DNA of 64,000 nucleotides from Cupriavidus pauculus (GCF_003854935.1 NZ_CP033969.1:2046001-2110000), one strand, 5' to 3'; positions 9,460-20,363 are shown, counted from the stretch's first letter. The notes: generated by a model not told the origin, from the sequence alone. Translations and numbers: made by a program.

Positions 9460-10395
9460 ATGAAATTCGCATTCGTTTTCCCCGGACAGGGTTCGCAATC
9501 GGTTGGCATGCTCAACGCGTTCGCCGACCACCCGGTGGTGCGCGCCACGCTCGACGAAGCTTCGGCGGCGCTGGGCCAGGACATCGGCAAGCTGATTGCC
9601 GAAGGCCCGGCGGAAGAACTGAACCTGACGACCAACACCCAGCCCGTGATGCTGACCGCGGCCGTGGCCGTGTACCGCGCCTGGCTGGATGCCGGCGGTC
9701 CGGCGCCGGCGCTGGTGGCCGGCCACAGCCTCGGCGAGTATTCGGCCCTGGTGGCCGCGGGCGTGATCCCGTTTGCCGACGCGGTGCCGCTGGTGCGCTT
9801 CCGCGCCCAGGCCATGCAGGAAGCGGTGCCGGTGGGCGAGGGCGGCATGGCCGCGATCCTCGGCCTGTCCGACGATGATGTGCGCGCGGCCTGCGCCGAG
9901 GCGGCCGCGGCCGGTGTGGGCGTGGTGGAAGCCGTCAACTTCAATGCCCCGGCCCAGGTGGTAATCGCCGGCAACAAGGCCGCCGTGGAAAAGGCGTGCG
10001 AGATCGCCAAGGGCAAGGGCGCCAAGCGCGCGCTGCCGCTGCCGGTGTCGGCCCCGTTCCACTCGTCGCTGCTGAAGCCGGCATCGGACCGCCTGCGCGA
10101 GCGCATGGCCGGCCTGGCGTTCTCGGCGCCGTCGATCCCGCTGGTCAACAACGTCGACGTGGCCATCGTCAACGACCCGGACCAGATCAAGGACGCGCTG
10201 GTCCGCCAGGCCGCCGCGCCGGTGCGCTGGGTCGAGTGCGTGCAGAAGATGGCCGCCGAGGGCGTGACCCATGTCATCGAGTGCGGCCCGGGCAAGGTAC
10301 TGGCCGGCATGACCAAGCGCATCGACAGCAACCTGGTGGGTGGTGCAATCTTCGATCCGGCATCGCTGCAGGAAACGCTGGCGCTGCTGAAATAA
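9460..10395 (+). CDS. fabD: Malonyl-CoA:ACP transacylase
   Basis: A 311-residue protein that moves malonate from CoA to ACP. FVFPGQGSQSVGM is the oxyanion-hole start, the nucleophile Ser90 is in GHSLGEYSALVAAG, and the catalytic His is in PVSAPFHSSLL near residue 200. The end is near VIECGPGKVLAGMTKRI. The ATG at 9460 is preferred over an in-frame TTG two codons upstream. fabG follows after 20 bases, consistent with one transcript. Confidence 0.97.
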   Translation: MKFAFVFPGQGSQSVGMLNAFADHPVVRATLDEASAALGQDIGKLIAEGPAEELNLTTNTQPVMLTAAVAVYRAWLDAGGPAPALVAGHSLGEYSALVAAGVIPFADAVPLVRFRAQAMQEAVPVGEGGMAAILGLSDDDVRAACAEAAAAGVGVVEAVNFNAPAQVVIAGNKAAVEKACEIAKGKGAKRALPLPVSAPFHSSLLKPASDRLRERMAGLAFSAPSIPLVNNVDVAIVNDPDQIKDALVRQAAAPVRWVECVQKMAAEGVTHVIECGPGKVLAGMTKRIDSNLVGGAIFDPASLQETLALLK

Positions 10396-10415
10396 GACCA
10401 AGGAACGAACGCAAC

Positions 10416-11165
10416 ATGAGCAAGACGCTGGAAAATCAGGTCGCGCTGGTGACGGGCGCCTCGCGCGGCATCGGCCGGGCGATCGCGCTGGAACTGGCTC
10501 GCCAGGGTGCCATGGTGATCGGCACCGCCACGAGCGAGGCCGGCGCCGCGGGCATCGGCGAATACCTATCGGCCGAAGGGCTGAAAGGGCATGGCGTGGT
10601 GCTGAACGTGAACGACGCCGCGCGCTGCGACGCCGTGATCGACGAGATCGTGAAGACGCATGGCGGCCTGGCCGTGCTGGTGAACAACGCCGGCATCACG
10701 CAGGACCAACTGGCCATGCGCATGAAGGACGACGACTGGACGGCCGTGATCGACACGAACCTGACGGCCGTGTTCCGGCTGTCGCGCGCCGTGCTGCGCC
10801 CGATGATGAAGGCCCGCGGCGGGCGCATCATCAACATCACGTCGGTGGTGGGGTCGGTCGGCAATGCGGGCCAGATGAACTACTCGGCGGCCAAGGCCGG
10901 CGTGGAGGGCATGACGCGCGCGCTGGCGGCCGAGATCGGCAGCCGTAACGTGACCGTGAACTGCGTGGCGCCGGGCTTCATCGACACGGACATGACCAAG
11001 GTCCTGTCGGAAGAGCAGCAGGCCAGCCTGAAATCGCGCATTCCGCTGGGCCGCCTGGGCCAGCCCGAGGACATCGCCAACGCGGTGGCTTTCCTGGCTG
11101 GTCCGCAGGCCGCGTACATCACGGGCACCACGCTGCACGTGAATGGTGGCATGTACATGAACTGA
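10416..11165 (+). CDS. fabG: 3-oxoacyl-ACP reductase
   Basis: A 249-residue short-chain dehydrogenase for the NADPH-dependent reduction step of elongation. The cofactor loop is TGASRGIGRAIALELA near residue 15, NNAGIT is near residue 88, and the Ser-Tyr-Lys centre is in INITSVVGSVG and MNYSAAKAG. The C-terminal VAPGFIDTDMT and TTLHVNGGMYM blocks are typical of FabG. Confidence 0.97.
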   Translation: MSKTLENQVALVTGASRGIGRAIALELARQGAMVIGTATSEAGAAGIGEYLSAEGLKGHGVVLNVNDAARCDAVIDEIVKTHGGLAVLVNNAGITQDQLAMRMKDDDWTAVIDTNLTAVFRLSRAVLRPMMKARGGRIINITSVVGSVGNAGQMNYSAAKAGVEGMTRALAAEIGSRNVTVNCVAPGFIDTDMTKVLSEEQQASLKSRIPLGRLGQPEDIANAVAFLAGPQAAYITGTTLHVNGGMYMN

Positions 11166-11334
11166 GGATTCTGGCCGGCTTCGGTTTCGAGGGAGAAGCC
11201 GCAAGAAGCCGGTTGAAGTGGCTGTTTTTGAAACCAATCGGGCGCGATTCTTGCAAAGATTGGCAGGCGGATTTTTTGTGGTCCAAACCTGCTAAAATGC
11301 GCCCACTTTTTGTCGAACTTCCCTGGAGGGTTAC

Positions 11335-11574
11335 ATGGACAATATCGAACAACGCGTCAAGAAAATCGTGGCTGAACAGCTTGGCGTGGCCGAGGCAGAC
11401 ATCAAGAACGAATCGTCGTTCGTGAATGACCTCGGTGCGGACTCGCTGGACACGGTTGAACTCGTGATGGCGTTGGAAGATGAATTCGGCATGGAAATTC
11501 CGGATGAGGAAGCCGAGAAGATCACGACCGTGCAACAAGCCATCGACTACGCCACCGCGCACGTCAAGGCTTAA
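11335..11574 (+). CDS. acpP: Acyl carrier protein
   Basis: The 79-residue acidic protein has the phosphopantetheine site Ser37 in [15 protein letters not shown] strong ribosome-binding site (CTGGAGG) precedes the ATG, and a -10-like TAAAAT at 11293-11298 suggests its own promoter, as expected for a very abundant protein. The 170-base gap from fabG fits that. It is loaded by AcpS, encoded about 13 kb downstream. Confidence 0.98.
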
Positions 11575-11777
11575 GCCGTCGTCATCATATTCCGAGCCAC
11601 AGAAGGCGCATGGACGGGGCCGTCACGGTCCTGTCATGCCGTTTTCTGTGGCTTTCGTCTGTTCGAAGAAGCTGTATCGGAAAGGTATCTGGCCAACTGC
11701 CCTATGACATATGTCGGCAGCCCGCGCCGGGTCCTGAAGCATTCCGGTTCCACTTCACGCACTCGTAGGAAAGAATA

Positions 11778-13010
11778 GTGAGCCGTCGTCGCGTCGTCGT
11801 CACTGGGCTCGGCCTTGTGTCTCCGGTCGGAAACACGGTTGCCGAAGGCTGGGCCAATCTGGTTGCCGGCAAGTCCGGCATCGCCACCGTCACCAAATTC
11901 GATCACTCCGCCCTGGCAGTTCATTTTGCCGGCGAGGTGAAGGGCTTCAACGCCGAGGAATACATCCCGGCCAAGGAAGCCCGCAATATGGATACCTTCA
12001 TCCATTTCGGCATTGCGGCTGGTTCGCAGGCGCTGAAGGACAGCGGTCTGGAAGTGACCGACGCCAACGCCGACCGCGTGGGCGTGCTGGTGGGCTCGGG
12101 CATCGGCGGCCTGCCGATGATCGAGGACACGCAGATGACGCTGGCCAACCGCGGCCCGCGCCGGATCTCGCCGTTCTTCGTGCCGGGGTCGATCATCAAC
12201 ATGATCTCGGGCCACCTGTCGATCATCCACGGCCTGAAGGGTCCGAACCTGGCGGCCGTGACGGCCTGCACGACCGGCCTGCACAGCATCGGCCTGGCCG
12301 CCCGCCTGATCCAGGCCGGCGACGCCGACGTGATGCTGGCCGGCGGCGCCGAGTCGACGGTCTCGCCGCTGGGTATCGGCGGCTTTGCCGCGGCGCGCGC
12401 GCTGTCCACCCGCAACGAGGACCCGGCTACCGCGTCGCGTCCGTGGGACAAGGACCGCGACGGCTTCGTGCTGGGCGAGGGCGCCGGCGTGATGGTGCTG
12501 GAAGAGTACGAATCGGCCAAGGCCCGGGGCGCCCGGATCTACGCCGAGCTGGTCGGATTCGGCATGAGCGGCGACGCGTTCCACATGACCGCCCCCAATA
12601 CGGACGGCCCGCGCCGTTGCATGGTGGCGGCCCTGAAGGACGCCGGGGTGAATCCGGACGAGGTGAACTACCTGAACGCGCATGGCACGTCGACGCCGCT
12701 GGGCGACAAGAACGAGTCCGACGCGATCAAGCTGGCGCTGGGCGACGCCGCCTACAAGGTGGCCGTCAACTCGACCAAGTCGATGACCGGCCACCTGCTG
12801 GGTGGCGCGGGCGGCCTGGAATCGGTCTTCACGGTGCTGGCGCTGCACAACCAGGTGTCGCCGCCGACGATCAACATCTTCAACCAGGATCCCGAGTGCG
12901 ACCTGGACTACGTGGCCAACACCGCGCGTGACATGAAGATCGACGTGGCCGTGAAGAACAACTTCGGCTTCGGCGGTACCAACGGCACGCTCGTTTTCCG
13001 CCGTATCTGA
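11778..13010 (+). CDS. fabF: 3-oxoacyl-ACP synthase II (KAS II)
   Basis: A 410-residue elongation enzyme with a GTG start. The active-site Cys is in [14 protein letters not shown] near residue 163; the two His are in [11 protein letters not shown] and [27 protein letters not shown] closes the protein as in KAS II. The 203-base gap from acpP holds no gene. Confidence 0.97.
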   Translation: MSRRRVVVTGLGLVSPVGNTVAEGWANLVAGKSGIATVTKFDHSALAVHFAGEVKGFNAEEYIPAKEARNMDTFIHFGIAAGSQALKDSGLEVTDANADRVGVLVGSGIGGLPMIEDTQMTLANRGPRRISPFFVPGSIINMISGHLSIIHGLKGPNLAAVTACTTGLHSIGLAARLIQAGDADVMLAGGAESTVSPLGIGGFAAARALSTRNEDPATASRPWDKDRDGFVLGEGAGVMVLEEYESAKARGARIYAELVGFGMSGDAFHMTAPNTDGPRRCMVAALKDAGVNPDEVNYLNAHGTSTPLGDKNESDAIKLALGDAAYKVAVNSTKSMTGHLLGGAGGLESVFTVLALHNQVSPPTINIFNQDPECDLDYVANTARDMKIDVAVKNNFGFGGTNGTLVFRRI

Positions 13011-13263
13011 ACGCGCGGCAGCCGTCGCGCGGGACCGGGCCCTTCGACCGGAGGGCCCCGGTCTCCATTCCGCATGTTCCCGGTTCGTTCCCTGCCGCGG
13101 TTGCACGCCGGTGCAACCGCGCAACCCGGCAAGTGAACCAATTTGCGTCTCCGCGGTCACAGAATGCGCTTTGCGACACCCAGCGGCGCCCCGATCGTAG
13201 GTAAAATACAACGCTTGTCGTGACGACGAAACCAAGAGATACACTGCAGCAGGTGAACCATTC

Positions 13264-13863
13264 GTGAGCGAACGCGAAGCCGATCAGCTTCTAGTTGAAC
13301 GCGTCCAGCAGGGCGACAAGAAGGCCTTTGAACTGCTGGTGGTCAAGTACCACCGGAAGATCATCCGCCTGATCTCGCGCCTTGTCCGGGACCCCGCAGA
13401 AGTGGAGGATGTGGCGCAGGATGCCTTTATCAAGGCCTACCGTGCCCTGCCCCAGTTCCGGGGGGAATCCGCCTTCTACACGTGGCTGTACCGGATCGCT
13501 GTCAACACCGCCAAGAACTACCTGGCGACCCAGGGGCGCCGTCCCGAAGCCTCCAGCGATATCGATGCCGAAGAGGCTGAAACTTTTGCGGACGGTGAGC
13601 AACTAAGGGATATCAATACGCCGGAGTCCATGCTGCACACGCGCCAGGTTGCCGATACGGTAAACCGCGCGATGGAAGCATTGCCCGAGGAATTACGTAC
13701 CGCCATCACGCTGCGCGAGATCGAAGGCCTCAGCTACGAGGAAATCGCGGAGGCGATGGGGTGTCCGATCGGCACGGTGCGCTCGCGGATTTTCCGGGCG
13801 CGCGAGGCGATTGCGGAAAAATTGCGGCCCCTGCTGGGAACGGCAGAGGGCAAGCGGTGGTAA
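13264..13863 (+). CDS. rpoE: ECF sigma factor RpoE (sigma-E / AlgU)
   Basis: A 199-residue sigma factor with a GTG start. Region 2 (about residues 20-90) includes VEDVAQDAFIKAYRALPQFRG and FYTWLYRIAVNTAKN. Region 4 (about 130-185) includes LREIEGLSYEEIAEAMGCPIGTV split across the helix-turn-helix. It controls envelope stress and is held by RseA downstream. A -10-like TAAAAT lies at 13202-13207; I could not assign an autoregulatory sigma-E promoter with confidence. Confidence 0.96.
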   Translation: MSEREADQLLVERVQQGDKKAFELLVVKYHRKIIRLISRLVRDPAEVEDVAQDAFIKAYRALPQFRGESAFYTWLYRIAVNTAKNYLATQGRRPEASSDIDAEEAETFADGEQLRDINTPESMLHTRQVADTVNRAMEALPEELRTAITLREIEGLSYEEIAEAMGCPIGTVRSRIFRAREAIAEKLRPLLGTAEGKRW

Positions 13864-13969
13864 GTAAGAATGTCGTGCAGCCAGCGTTGCAGCCTATTCC
13901 TGCATCGATAAACGACAAGCGGTAGTGACGGGATTTATCGGTGTTTCATGGAATTTCTTGGGGTTGGAA

Positions 13970-14626
13970 ATGGGTCAGGCTCATAAGCAGTCGGTTCATG
14001 TAATGGAAGCAGCGGAGCAGGTCTCCATCCTGATGGATGGTGAGCTGACGGCGCACGAAGTCGACGCGGCGCTCGATATCGCGAAAGACGATAGCGGGAT
14101 GGCCGACTGGTCGATGTATCAACTGATCGGTGACACGCTGCGCTCGGAAGAGCTGTCGCACGCGGGGTCCACCGGCGATTTTCTTTCCCGGTTTTCTGCC
14201 CGGCTCGAGGCCGAACCGCACGTGCTGGTGCCGGCGGTAGCCGCCGCGCGCCGCCACCGCCTGCTGGTGCGCCCGTCGTGGGTGCGCCGCGTGGTGCCCG
14301 GTACGGCAATCGCCGCCGCCGTGGCCGCGGTGAGCTGGGTGGTTGTGCCGCAGATGCGCGGCACGGGTGACGTGGGCGCGCCGGACGCCATCGTGGCGCG
14401 CGCCGACCAGCAGCCTGGCAGCGCGATGAAGGCCGGTGCGCCGGTCGCGGCCGCGCCGGGCGGCATCGTCACCGTCTCCGCCGACAGCGCGCAGATGATC
14501 CGCGATCCGCGGCTCGACGAATACCTGCGTGCGCACCGCACGTCGGTGGCGACCGACGCCTTTGTGCCGACCATGCGCACGGTGGCCAACGGTGCCAACT
14601 TCTCCCAGGATAATTCGCAGGAATAA
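13970..14626 (+). CDS. rseA: Anti-sigma-E factor RseA (MucA)
   Basis: A 218-residue single-pass protein. The N-terminal RseA domain (VSILMDGELTAHEVDAAL and WSMYQLIGDTLRSE, about residues 15-65) binds sigma-E in the cytoplasm. A transmembrane helix at about residues 108-130 is followed by a periplasmic tail that would be cut during stress. The ATG at 13970 has a weak ribosome-binding site; an in-frame GTG at 13925 is the alternative. The stop overlaps rseB by one base. Confidence 0.88.
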   Translation: MGQAHKQSVHVMEAAEQVSILMDGELTAHEVDAALDIAKDDSGMADWSMYQLIGDTLRSEELSHAGSTGDFLSRFSARLEAEPHVLVPAVAAARRHRLLVRPSWVRRVVPGTAIAAAVAAVSWVVVPQMRGTGDVGAPDAIVARADQQPGSAMKAGAPVAAAPGGIVTVSADSAQMIRDPRLDEYLRAHRTSVATDAFVPTMRTVANGANFSQDNSQE

Positions 14627-15714
14627 TGCCGGACATGCATAAAGGACGGTCGCCCGTAAATGTAGCGGGCGTACATGGAAGGAAGGGCCTGCGCAGGTCC
14701 TTTTTTCTGGCCTTGTGTCTGACTGCTGCCGCGGCCACCGCGCAGCCGTCGGACAGCACGCTGAACCGACGCGATGCCACCGCGTGGCTCAACAAGATCC
14801 ATCGCGCCGCCCAGCGCGAGAACTACGTCGGCACGCTGATCTACCAGCGCGGCAGCGTCATGCATGCCTCGCGTATCCAGCATTACAGCGACCTCGCGCA
14901 CAACGAGTACGAACGCCTGGAGACCCTGGACGGCAAGCCGCGCGAGGTGCTGCGCCAGAACGACGTCGTGCATAGCCTGATTCCCGAGGCGAAGCTCGTC
15001 GTGGTGGAGAAGCAGGAGGCGAAGGACCGCTTCCCGGCGCTGCTGGCCACGAACAAGAGCGACGTGCTCGATCTGTACGACATGCGCAAGCTGCCGGCGG
15101 AGCGCGTTGCCGGTGTCGAGTGCGAGGTATTCGCGCTGGAGCCGCATGATTCGGCCCGGTATGCCGTGCGCCTCTGGGCGGACCGCAACTCCGGCCTGCT
15201 GATGCGCGCCCAGACCATCGGCGAAGGCGGCAAGGTGCTGGAGCAGGTGGCGTTCTCGCAGGTCGACATCGGCGTGCCGTCGGACAAGCAACGCATCCTG
15301 AACGCCATCAAGGCTGCGGCGTCGTGGAACCACTACGAGGTCAGCTACCAGTCGGCCAATATCGCCGACGAGGGCTGGACCATCAACACCCCGATCAAGG
15401 GGTTCCAGAAGATTCGCGAAGTCCGCCGCCCGCTGGGCGAATTGCGGACCCCGCCGCAGGGCAGCAAGCCCGCCGGCGTGTTCGAGGTGCTGCAGGTGGT
15501 GTACAGCGATGGGCTGACCGGCCTGTCGGTGTTCATCGAGCCGGTCTCGGAACAACGTGCCCGCCGCGAAGGCGTGGCCTCGCTCGGGGCGACCCAGGTG
15601 GTGGTGCGACGGGTGTCCGACTACTGGATCACCGTGGTCGGTGAAGTGCCGGCCGCCACCGTCAAGCAGTTCGCAGCCGGCGTGGAGTACCGCCCGCCCA
15701 AGGCGTTACACTGA
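14626..15714 (+). CDS. rseB: Periplasmic sigma-E regulator RseB (MucB)
   Basis: A 362-residue exported protein with an N-terminal signal segment (RRSFFLALCLTAAAATAQ). The MucB/RseB N-domain (WLNKIHRAAQRENYVGTLIY) resembles lipoprotein-carrier folds that sense mislocalised lipoproteins and LPS. The C-domain (about 250-355) would bind RseA and shield it from DegS-type cleavage. The one-base overlap with rseA suggests coupled translation. Confidence 0.92.
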   Translation: MPDMHKGRSPVNVAGVHGRKGLRRSFFLALCLTAAAATAQPSDSTLNRRDATAWLNKIHRAAQRENYVGTLIYQRGSVMHASRIQHYSDLAHNEYERLETLDGKPREVLRQNDVVHSLIPEAKLVVVEKQEAKDRFPALLATNKSDVLDLYDMRKLPAERVAGVECEVFALEPHDSARYAVRLWADRNSGLLMRAQTIGEGGKVLEQVAFSQVDIGVPSDKQRILNAIKAAASWNHYEVSYQSANIADEGWTINTPIKGFQKIREVRRPLGELRTPPQGSKPAGVFEVLQVVYSDGLTGLSVFIEPVSEQRARREGVASLGATQVVVRRVSDYWITVVGEVPAATVKQFAAGVEYRPPKALH

Positions 15715-15844
15715 GCCAGTTCCTGGTGTGTCGGCGGGGCAGCGAATCCCGCGCCGCACCACCAGGCCGTGCGCTTCGCAGGCGCCCCCGGCCAAGCCTG
15801 CCGCGAAGCAACCGTTTCTCGCTGATTCTCCCGGGAGTTCGTCG

Positions 15845-17335
15845 ATGATTTCCAGATCCCCAGCCCTGGCGCGGGCCATGGTCATGGTGGCCATGCTTGT
15901 GCTTGGTCCGGCCGTATCCGAACTGGGCCACGCCCAGGCCGCGGCCTCGAATTACAACCTGCCCGATTTCACCGATCTGGTCGAAAAGGCGAGTCCCGCC
16001 GTGGTCAATATCCGCACCACGGAGCGCGTGCGCTCGCGCGGCAATTCTCCCGAGGACGACGAGATGGCGGAGTTCTTCCGCCGCTTCTTCGGCGTCCCGA
16101 TGCCCGGCACGCCCACGCCGCCGCGCCGCGGCCAGCCGCAGACGCCGCCCCAGGGCGAAGAGCAGAGCCGGGGCGTGGGGTCGGGGTTCATCATCAGCGC
16201 CGATGGCTACGTGATGACCAACGCCCACGTCGTGGCGGACGCCGAGACCATCTACGTCACGCTGCCCGACAAGCGCGAATTCAAGGCCAAGCTGATCGGT
16301 TCCGACAAGCGTACGGACGTGGCGCTGCTCAAGATCGAGGCGAGCAACCTGCCGCGCCTGGCGCTTGGCGATTCGGACAAGATCCGGCCGGGCGAGTGGG
16401 TGCTGGCCATCGGCTCGCCGTTCGGACTCGACAACAGCGTGACCGCCGGCATCGTGTCGGCCAAGGGCCGCGATACGGGCGACTACCTGCCGTTCATCCA
16501 GACCGACGTGGCCGTGAACCCCGGCAACTCGGGCGGGCCGCTGATCAACTTGCGCGGCGAGGTCATCGGGATCAACTCGCAGATCTACAGCCGCAGCGGT
16601 GGCTACATGGGCATTTCGTTCGCGATTCCGATCGACGAGGCGATGCGCGTGACCGAGCAGCTCAAGACGAGCGGCCGGGTGACGCGCGGCCGGATCGCCG
16701 TGGCGATCAGCGATGTGTCGAAGGAAGCCGCCGACTCGCTGGGCCTGGGCCGGGCGCGGGGCGCGCTGGTCGGCAGCGTCGAACCGGGCGGTCCGGCGGA
16801 AAAGGCTGGTATCGAGGCCGGCGACATCATCCTGAAGTTCAACGGCCGCGACATCGAGAAGGCGTCCGACCTGCCGCGCATGGTCGGCGATACCAAGCCG
16901 GGCACCCGCGTGCCGCTGCAGGTGTGGCGCAAGGGCCAGACGCGCGACGTGCAGATCACCGTGGCCGAGCTGGAGCCGGATGGCGCCAAGTCCGCCGCCC
17001 GCAAGGGGGATCGCCGTGGCAACAGCGGCGGCGAGGAGCAGCAGGCCGCCAAGCCGAACGCGCTGGGGCTGGTGGTCAGCGACATTGCCGAGACCAAGCT
17101 GCGCGAGCTGAAGATCAAGTCTGGCGTGGAGGTCGAGACGGCCGACGGCCCGGCGGCCCGCGCCGGCATCCGGCCCGGCGACGTGATCCTGCGCGTCGGC
17201 GACACCGATATCACGGGCGCGCGCCAGTTCAACGAGTTGGTCAAGGGGCTCGATCGCAACCGGATGGCCGCCGTGTTCGTGCGACGCGGCGACGCCACCC
17301 AGGTGCTGACGCTGCGTCCGAGCCAGAGCCGTTAA
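15845..17335 (+). CDS. mucD: DegP/MucD-type periplasmic serine protease
   Basis: A 496-residue HtrA protease. It has a signal peptide, then a trypsin-like domain with the triad His in MTNAHVVADA, Asp in KRTDVALLK and Ser in NPGNSGGPLINL, followed by two PDZ domains (about residues 285-385 and 410-490). The operon position after rseB matches mucD of the algU-mucABCD family. It degrades misfolded periplasmic proteins and is expected to be induced by sigma-E. The ATG at 15845 precedes a normal signal peptide; longer in-frame starts do not. Confidence 0.94.
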   Translation: MISRSPALARAMVMVAMLVLGPAVSELGHAQAAASNYNLPDFTDLVEKASPAVVNIRTTERVRSRGNSPEDDEMAEFFRRFFGVPMPGTPTPPRRGQPQTPPQGEEQSRGVGSGFIISADGYVMTNAHVVADAETIYVTLPDKREFKAKLIGSDKRTDVALLKIEASNLPRLALGDSDKIRPGEWVLAIGSPFGLDNSVTAGIVSAKGRDTGDYLPFIQTDVAVNPGNSGGPLINLRGEVIGINSQIYSRSGGYMGISFAIPIDEAMRVTEQLKTSGRVTRGRIAVAISDVSKEAADSLGLGRARGALVGSVEPGGPAEKAGIEAGDIILKFNGRDIEKASDLPRMVGDTKPGTRVPLQVWRKGQTRDVQITVAELEPDGAKSAARKGDRRGNSGGEEQQAAKPNALGLVVSDIAETKLRELKIKSGVEVETADGPAARAGIRPGDVILRVGDTDITGARQFNELVKGLDRNRMAAVFVRRGDATQVLTLRPSQSR

Positions 17336-17387
17336 GGCGCTGGGGCACGGAAATGGCCCGTTTCGGGCCGTTCGTCGGCCAGGAAAT

Positions 17388-17418
17388 CGCGCCGGAGGGC
17401 ATCTCCGGCGCGTTTTTT
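17388..17418 (+). terminator. Strong intrinsic terminator after mucD
   Basis: CGCGCCGGAG pairs perfectly with CTCCGGCGCG across a 5-base loop and is followed by six T. It closes the sigma-E operon 50 bases after mucD and isolates lepA. Confidence 0.92.
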
Positions 17419-17606
17419 CTTGGCGCGTGCGCGAGGCGCCATGCCGGACGGCGGCCGGCGCGCCACGCGCCACCCATTTCCCGCGACGGAAGTCCTTGAA
17501 ACTACTGTAAAATCGCGGATTGGCGCAAAATCCTGCGCCCCTCCTTTCTTGCCGCGCCCGCGCCATCTGACTTGCCGGGCCGCGCTGGCGCTTTCCAGAT
17601 CATTAG

Positions 17607-19400
17607 ATGGACCATATTCGTAATTTTTCGATCATTGCCCACATCGACCACGGTAAATCGACCCTGGCCGATCGGATCATTCAGCGCTGTGGCGGGCTGT
17701 CGGATCGGGAAATGGAAGCGCAGGTGCTCGACTCGATGGACATCGAGAAAGAGCGCGGCATCACGATCAAGGCCCAGACCGCCGCGTTGAGCTACAAGGC
17801 GCGCGACGGCCAGGTCTACAACCTCAACCTCATCGACACGCCGGGCCACGTCGACTTCAGCTATGAAGTCAGCCGCTCGCTGTCGGCGTGCGAAGGCGCG
17901 CTGCTGGTCGTCGATGCGTCGCAGGGCGTGGAAGCGCAGACCGTGGCCAACTGCTACACCGCCATCGAGCTGGGCGTGGAAGTGGTGCCGGTGCTGAACA
18001 AGATCGACCTGCCGCAGGCCGATCCGGACAACGCCAAGCAGGAAATCGAGGACGTCATCGGCATCGACGCGAGCGACGCCACGCCGTGCTCGGCCAAGAC
18101 CGGCCAGGGCGTGGAAGACGTGATCGAGGCGCTGATCGCCAAGGTGCCGCCGCCCAAGGGCAACGCGGACGCGCCGCTGCAGGCGCTGATCATCGACTCG
18201 TGGTTCGACAACTACGTCGGCGTGGTGATGCTGGTGCGCGTGGTCAACGGCACGCTGCGTCCCAAGGACAAGATCCTGCTGATGGCCACCGGGGCGCAGC
18301 ACCTGACCGAGCAAGTGGGCGTATTTTCGCCAAAATCGATCCAGCGCGACGCGCTGACGGCCGGGCAGGTGGGCTTCGTCATCGCCGGCATCAAGGAACT
18401 GAAGGCGGCCAAGGTCGGCGACACGATCACCACGATCCAGCGCCGCGCGGAAGCACCGCTGCCCGGCTTCAAGGAAGTCAAGCCGCAGGTGTTTGCCGGC
18501 CTGTATCCGGTGGAAGCCAACCAGTACGAAGCGCTCCGCGAATCGCTGGAAAAGCTGCGCCTGAACGACGCGTCGCTGCAGTTCGAGCCGGAAGTCTCGC
18601 AGGCGCTGGGCTTCGGCTTCCGCTGCGGCTTCCTGGGCCTGCTGCACATGGAAATCGTGCAGGAACGGCTGGAGCGCGAATTCGACATGGACCTGATCAC
18701 GACCGCGCCGACCGTGGTCTACCAGGTCCAGTTGCGCGACGGCACGATGGTGACGGTGGAAAACCCGGCCAAAATGCCCGATCCGAGCCGGATCGAGGCG
18801 ATTCTGGAACCGATCGTGACCGTCAACCTGTATATGCCGCAGGATTATGTCGGCTCGGTGATCACGCTGTGCACGCAGAAACGCGGCTCGCAGATCAACA
18901 TGAGCTACCACGGCAAGCAGGTGCAACTGACGTACGAAATTCCCATGGCGGAAATCGTCATGGATTTCTTCGACCGGCTGAAATCGGTGTCGCGCGGTTA
19001 TGCGTCGATGGATTACGAATTCAAGGAATATCGTCCGTCCGACGTGGTCAAGGTCGACATCCTGATCAACAGCGACAAGGTCGACGCGCTGTCCGTCATC
19101 GTGCACCGCTCGAACTCGCAATACCGCGGGCGCGAGGTGGCGGCCAAGATGCGGGAAATCATTCCGCGCCAGATGTACGACGTGGCCATCCAGGCCGCCA
19201 TCGGGTCGAACATCATCGCGCGCGAGAACGTCAAGGCGCTGCGCAAGAACGTGCTGGCCAAATGCTATGGCGGCGATATTTCGCGGAAAAAGAAACTGCT
19301 GGAAAAGCAGAAAGCCGGCAAGAAGCGGATGAAGCAGGTGGGCACGGTGGAAATCCCGCAGGAAGCCTTCCTGGCCATCCTGCAGGTGGACGACAAATAA
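17607..19400 (+). CDS. lepA: Elongation factor 4 (LepA)
   Basis: A 597-residue translational GTPase. G1 is [15 protein letters not shown]2 lies in [12 protein letters not shown]3 is DTPGHVDF and G4 is NKIDLPQAD. The LepA-specific C-terminus ([20 protein letters not shown]) is intact. It back-translocates or remodels stalled ribosomes. A TAAAAT -10-like element lies at 17508-17513. lepB follows after 63 bases, a very conserved pairing. Confidence 0.97.
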   Translation: MDHIRNFSIIAHIDHGKSTLADRIIQRCGGLSDREMEAQVLDSMDIEKERGITIKAQTAALSYKARDGQVYNLNLIDTPGHVDFSYEVSRSLSACEGALLVVDASQGVEAQTVANCYTAIELGVEVVPVLNKIDLPQADPDNAKQEIEDVIGIDASDATPCSAKTGQGVEDVIEALIAKVPPPKGNADAPLQALIIDSWFDNYVGVVMLVRVVNGTLRPKDKILLMATGAQHLTEQVGVFSPKSIQRDALTAGQVGFVIAGIKELKAAKVGDTITTIQRRAEAPLPGFKEVKPQVFAGLYPVEANQYEALRESLEKLRLNDASLQFEPEVSQALGFGFRCGFLGLLHMEIVQERLEREFDMDLITTAPTVVYQVQLRDGTMVTVENPAKMPDPSRIEAILEPIVTVNLYMPQDYVGSVITLCTQKRGSQINMSYHGKQVQLTYEIPMAEIVMDFFDRLKSVSRGYASMDYEFKEYRPSDVVKVDILINSDKVDALSVIVHRSNSQYRGREVAAKMREIIPRQMYDVAIQAAIGSNIIARENVKALRKNVLAKCYGGDISRKKKLLEKQKAGKKRMKQVGTVEIPQEAFLAILQVDDK

Positions 19401-19463
19401 GCGTCGCCAACCGGCCGGAACCTCCGAGCGATACCAACAAAATAGACATCACTCCAAGCCGTC

Positions 19464-20363
19464 ATGAATTTTGCACTGATCCTTTTCGTGCTGGTCGTCA
19501 TTACGGGCATTGCCTGGGTTGCTGACAAGCTGGTCTTCGAACGCCAGCGCCGCAGCGTGACACAACTGGCGCTGGCCGAGTTCGACTCGCAGCGCCAGTA
19601 CATGCAGGCTGGGCAGGGCACCGCCGATCTGGATCGCTCGCGCGCCAGGCTGGCCGAGGAAAAAATGCGCCAGCCGTGGTGGCTGGAATATTCGGCGAGC
19701 TTCTTCCCGGTCATCCTGGCCGTATTCGTGCTGCGCTCGTTCGTGGTCGAGCCGTTCAAGATTCCTTCCGGGTCGATGATCCCGACGCTGCTGATCGGCG
19801 ATTTCATCCTGGTGAACAAGTATGAATACGGCATCCGGCTGCCGGTGGTGAACAAGAAGGTCGTCGATATCGGCGAGCCGCAGCGTGGCGACGTGATGGT
19901 GTTCCGTTACCCGAAGGACGAATCGCTCGACTACATCAAGCGCGTGATTGGCGTGCCGGGCGACGTGGTGCGCTACGAGAACAAGAAGCTGACGATCAAT
20001 GGCAAGCCGGCCGAATACAGCCAGTTGCCGGAATACCTGGACGAGGAACGGCTGGCCTACTCGAAGCATTTCACCGAAAAGCTGCCGGGCGGCCCCGAAC
20101 ATGGCATCCTGAACGACGCGGACCGGCCGGCATTCGTGGCGGGCGCCGATCCGGATTTTCCGTTCCGCGATAACTGCACTTACAATCAGCAGGGCCTGAC
20201 GTGCAAGGTGCCGGAAGGTCACTATTTCGTCATGGGAGATAACCGTGACAACAGCCTCGATTCCCGTTACTGGGGGTTCGTGCCGGACAAGAATATCGTC
20301 GGCAAGGCCTTCATGATCTGGATGAATCTGGGCAATTTCGGGCGCGTGGGGTCGTTCAAATAA
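19464..20363 (+). CDS. lepB: Signal peptidase I
   Basis: A 299-residue inner-membrane protease with two N-terminal transmembrane segments (about residues 1-22 and 75-95). The nucleophile Ser is in KIPSGSMIPTLLIGD and the general-base Lys in DYIKRVIGVPGD; the box MGDNRDNSLDSRYWG is present. It removes signal peptides of exported proteins, including several in this window. Position after lepA is conserved. Confidence 0.96.
   Translation: MNFALILFVLVVITGIAWVADKLVFERQRRSVTQLALAEFDSQRQYMQAGQGTADLDRSRARLAEEKMRQPWWLEYSASFFPVILAVFVLRSFVVEPFKIPSGSMIPTLLIGDFILVNKYEYGIRLPVVNKKVVDIGEPQRGDVMVFRYPKDESLDYIKRVIGVPGDVVRYENKKLTINGKPAEYSQLPEYLDEERLAYSKHFTEKLPGGPEHGILNDADRPAFVAGADPDFPFRDNCTYNQQGLTCKVPEGHYFVMGDNRDNSLDSRYWGFVPDKNIVGKAFMIWMNLGNFGRVGSFK

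Noticed and set aside
6310-10401. A very long open frame on the minus strand opposite yceD-plsX-fabH-fabD
   Set aside because: It is antisense to well-defined genes and rich in Arg, His, Gly and Ala, the mirror image of high-GC codon bias; it carries no family motif.
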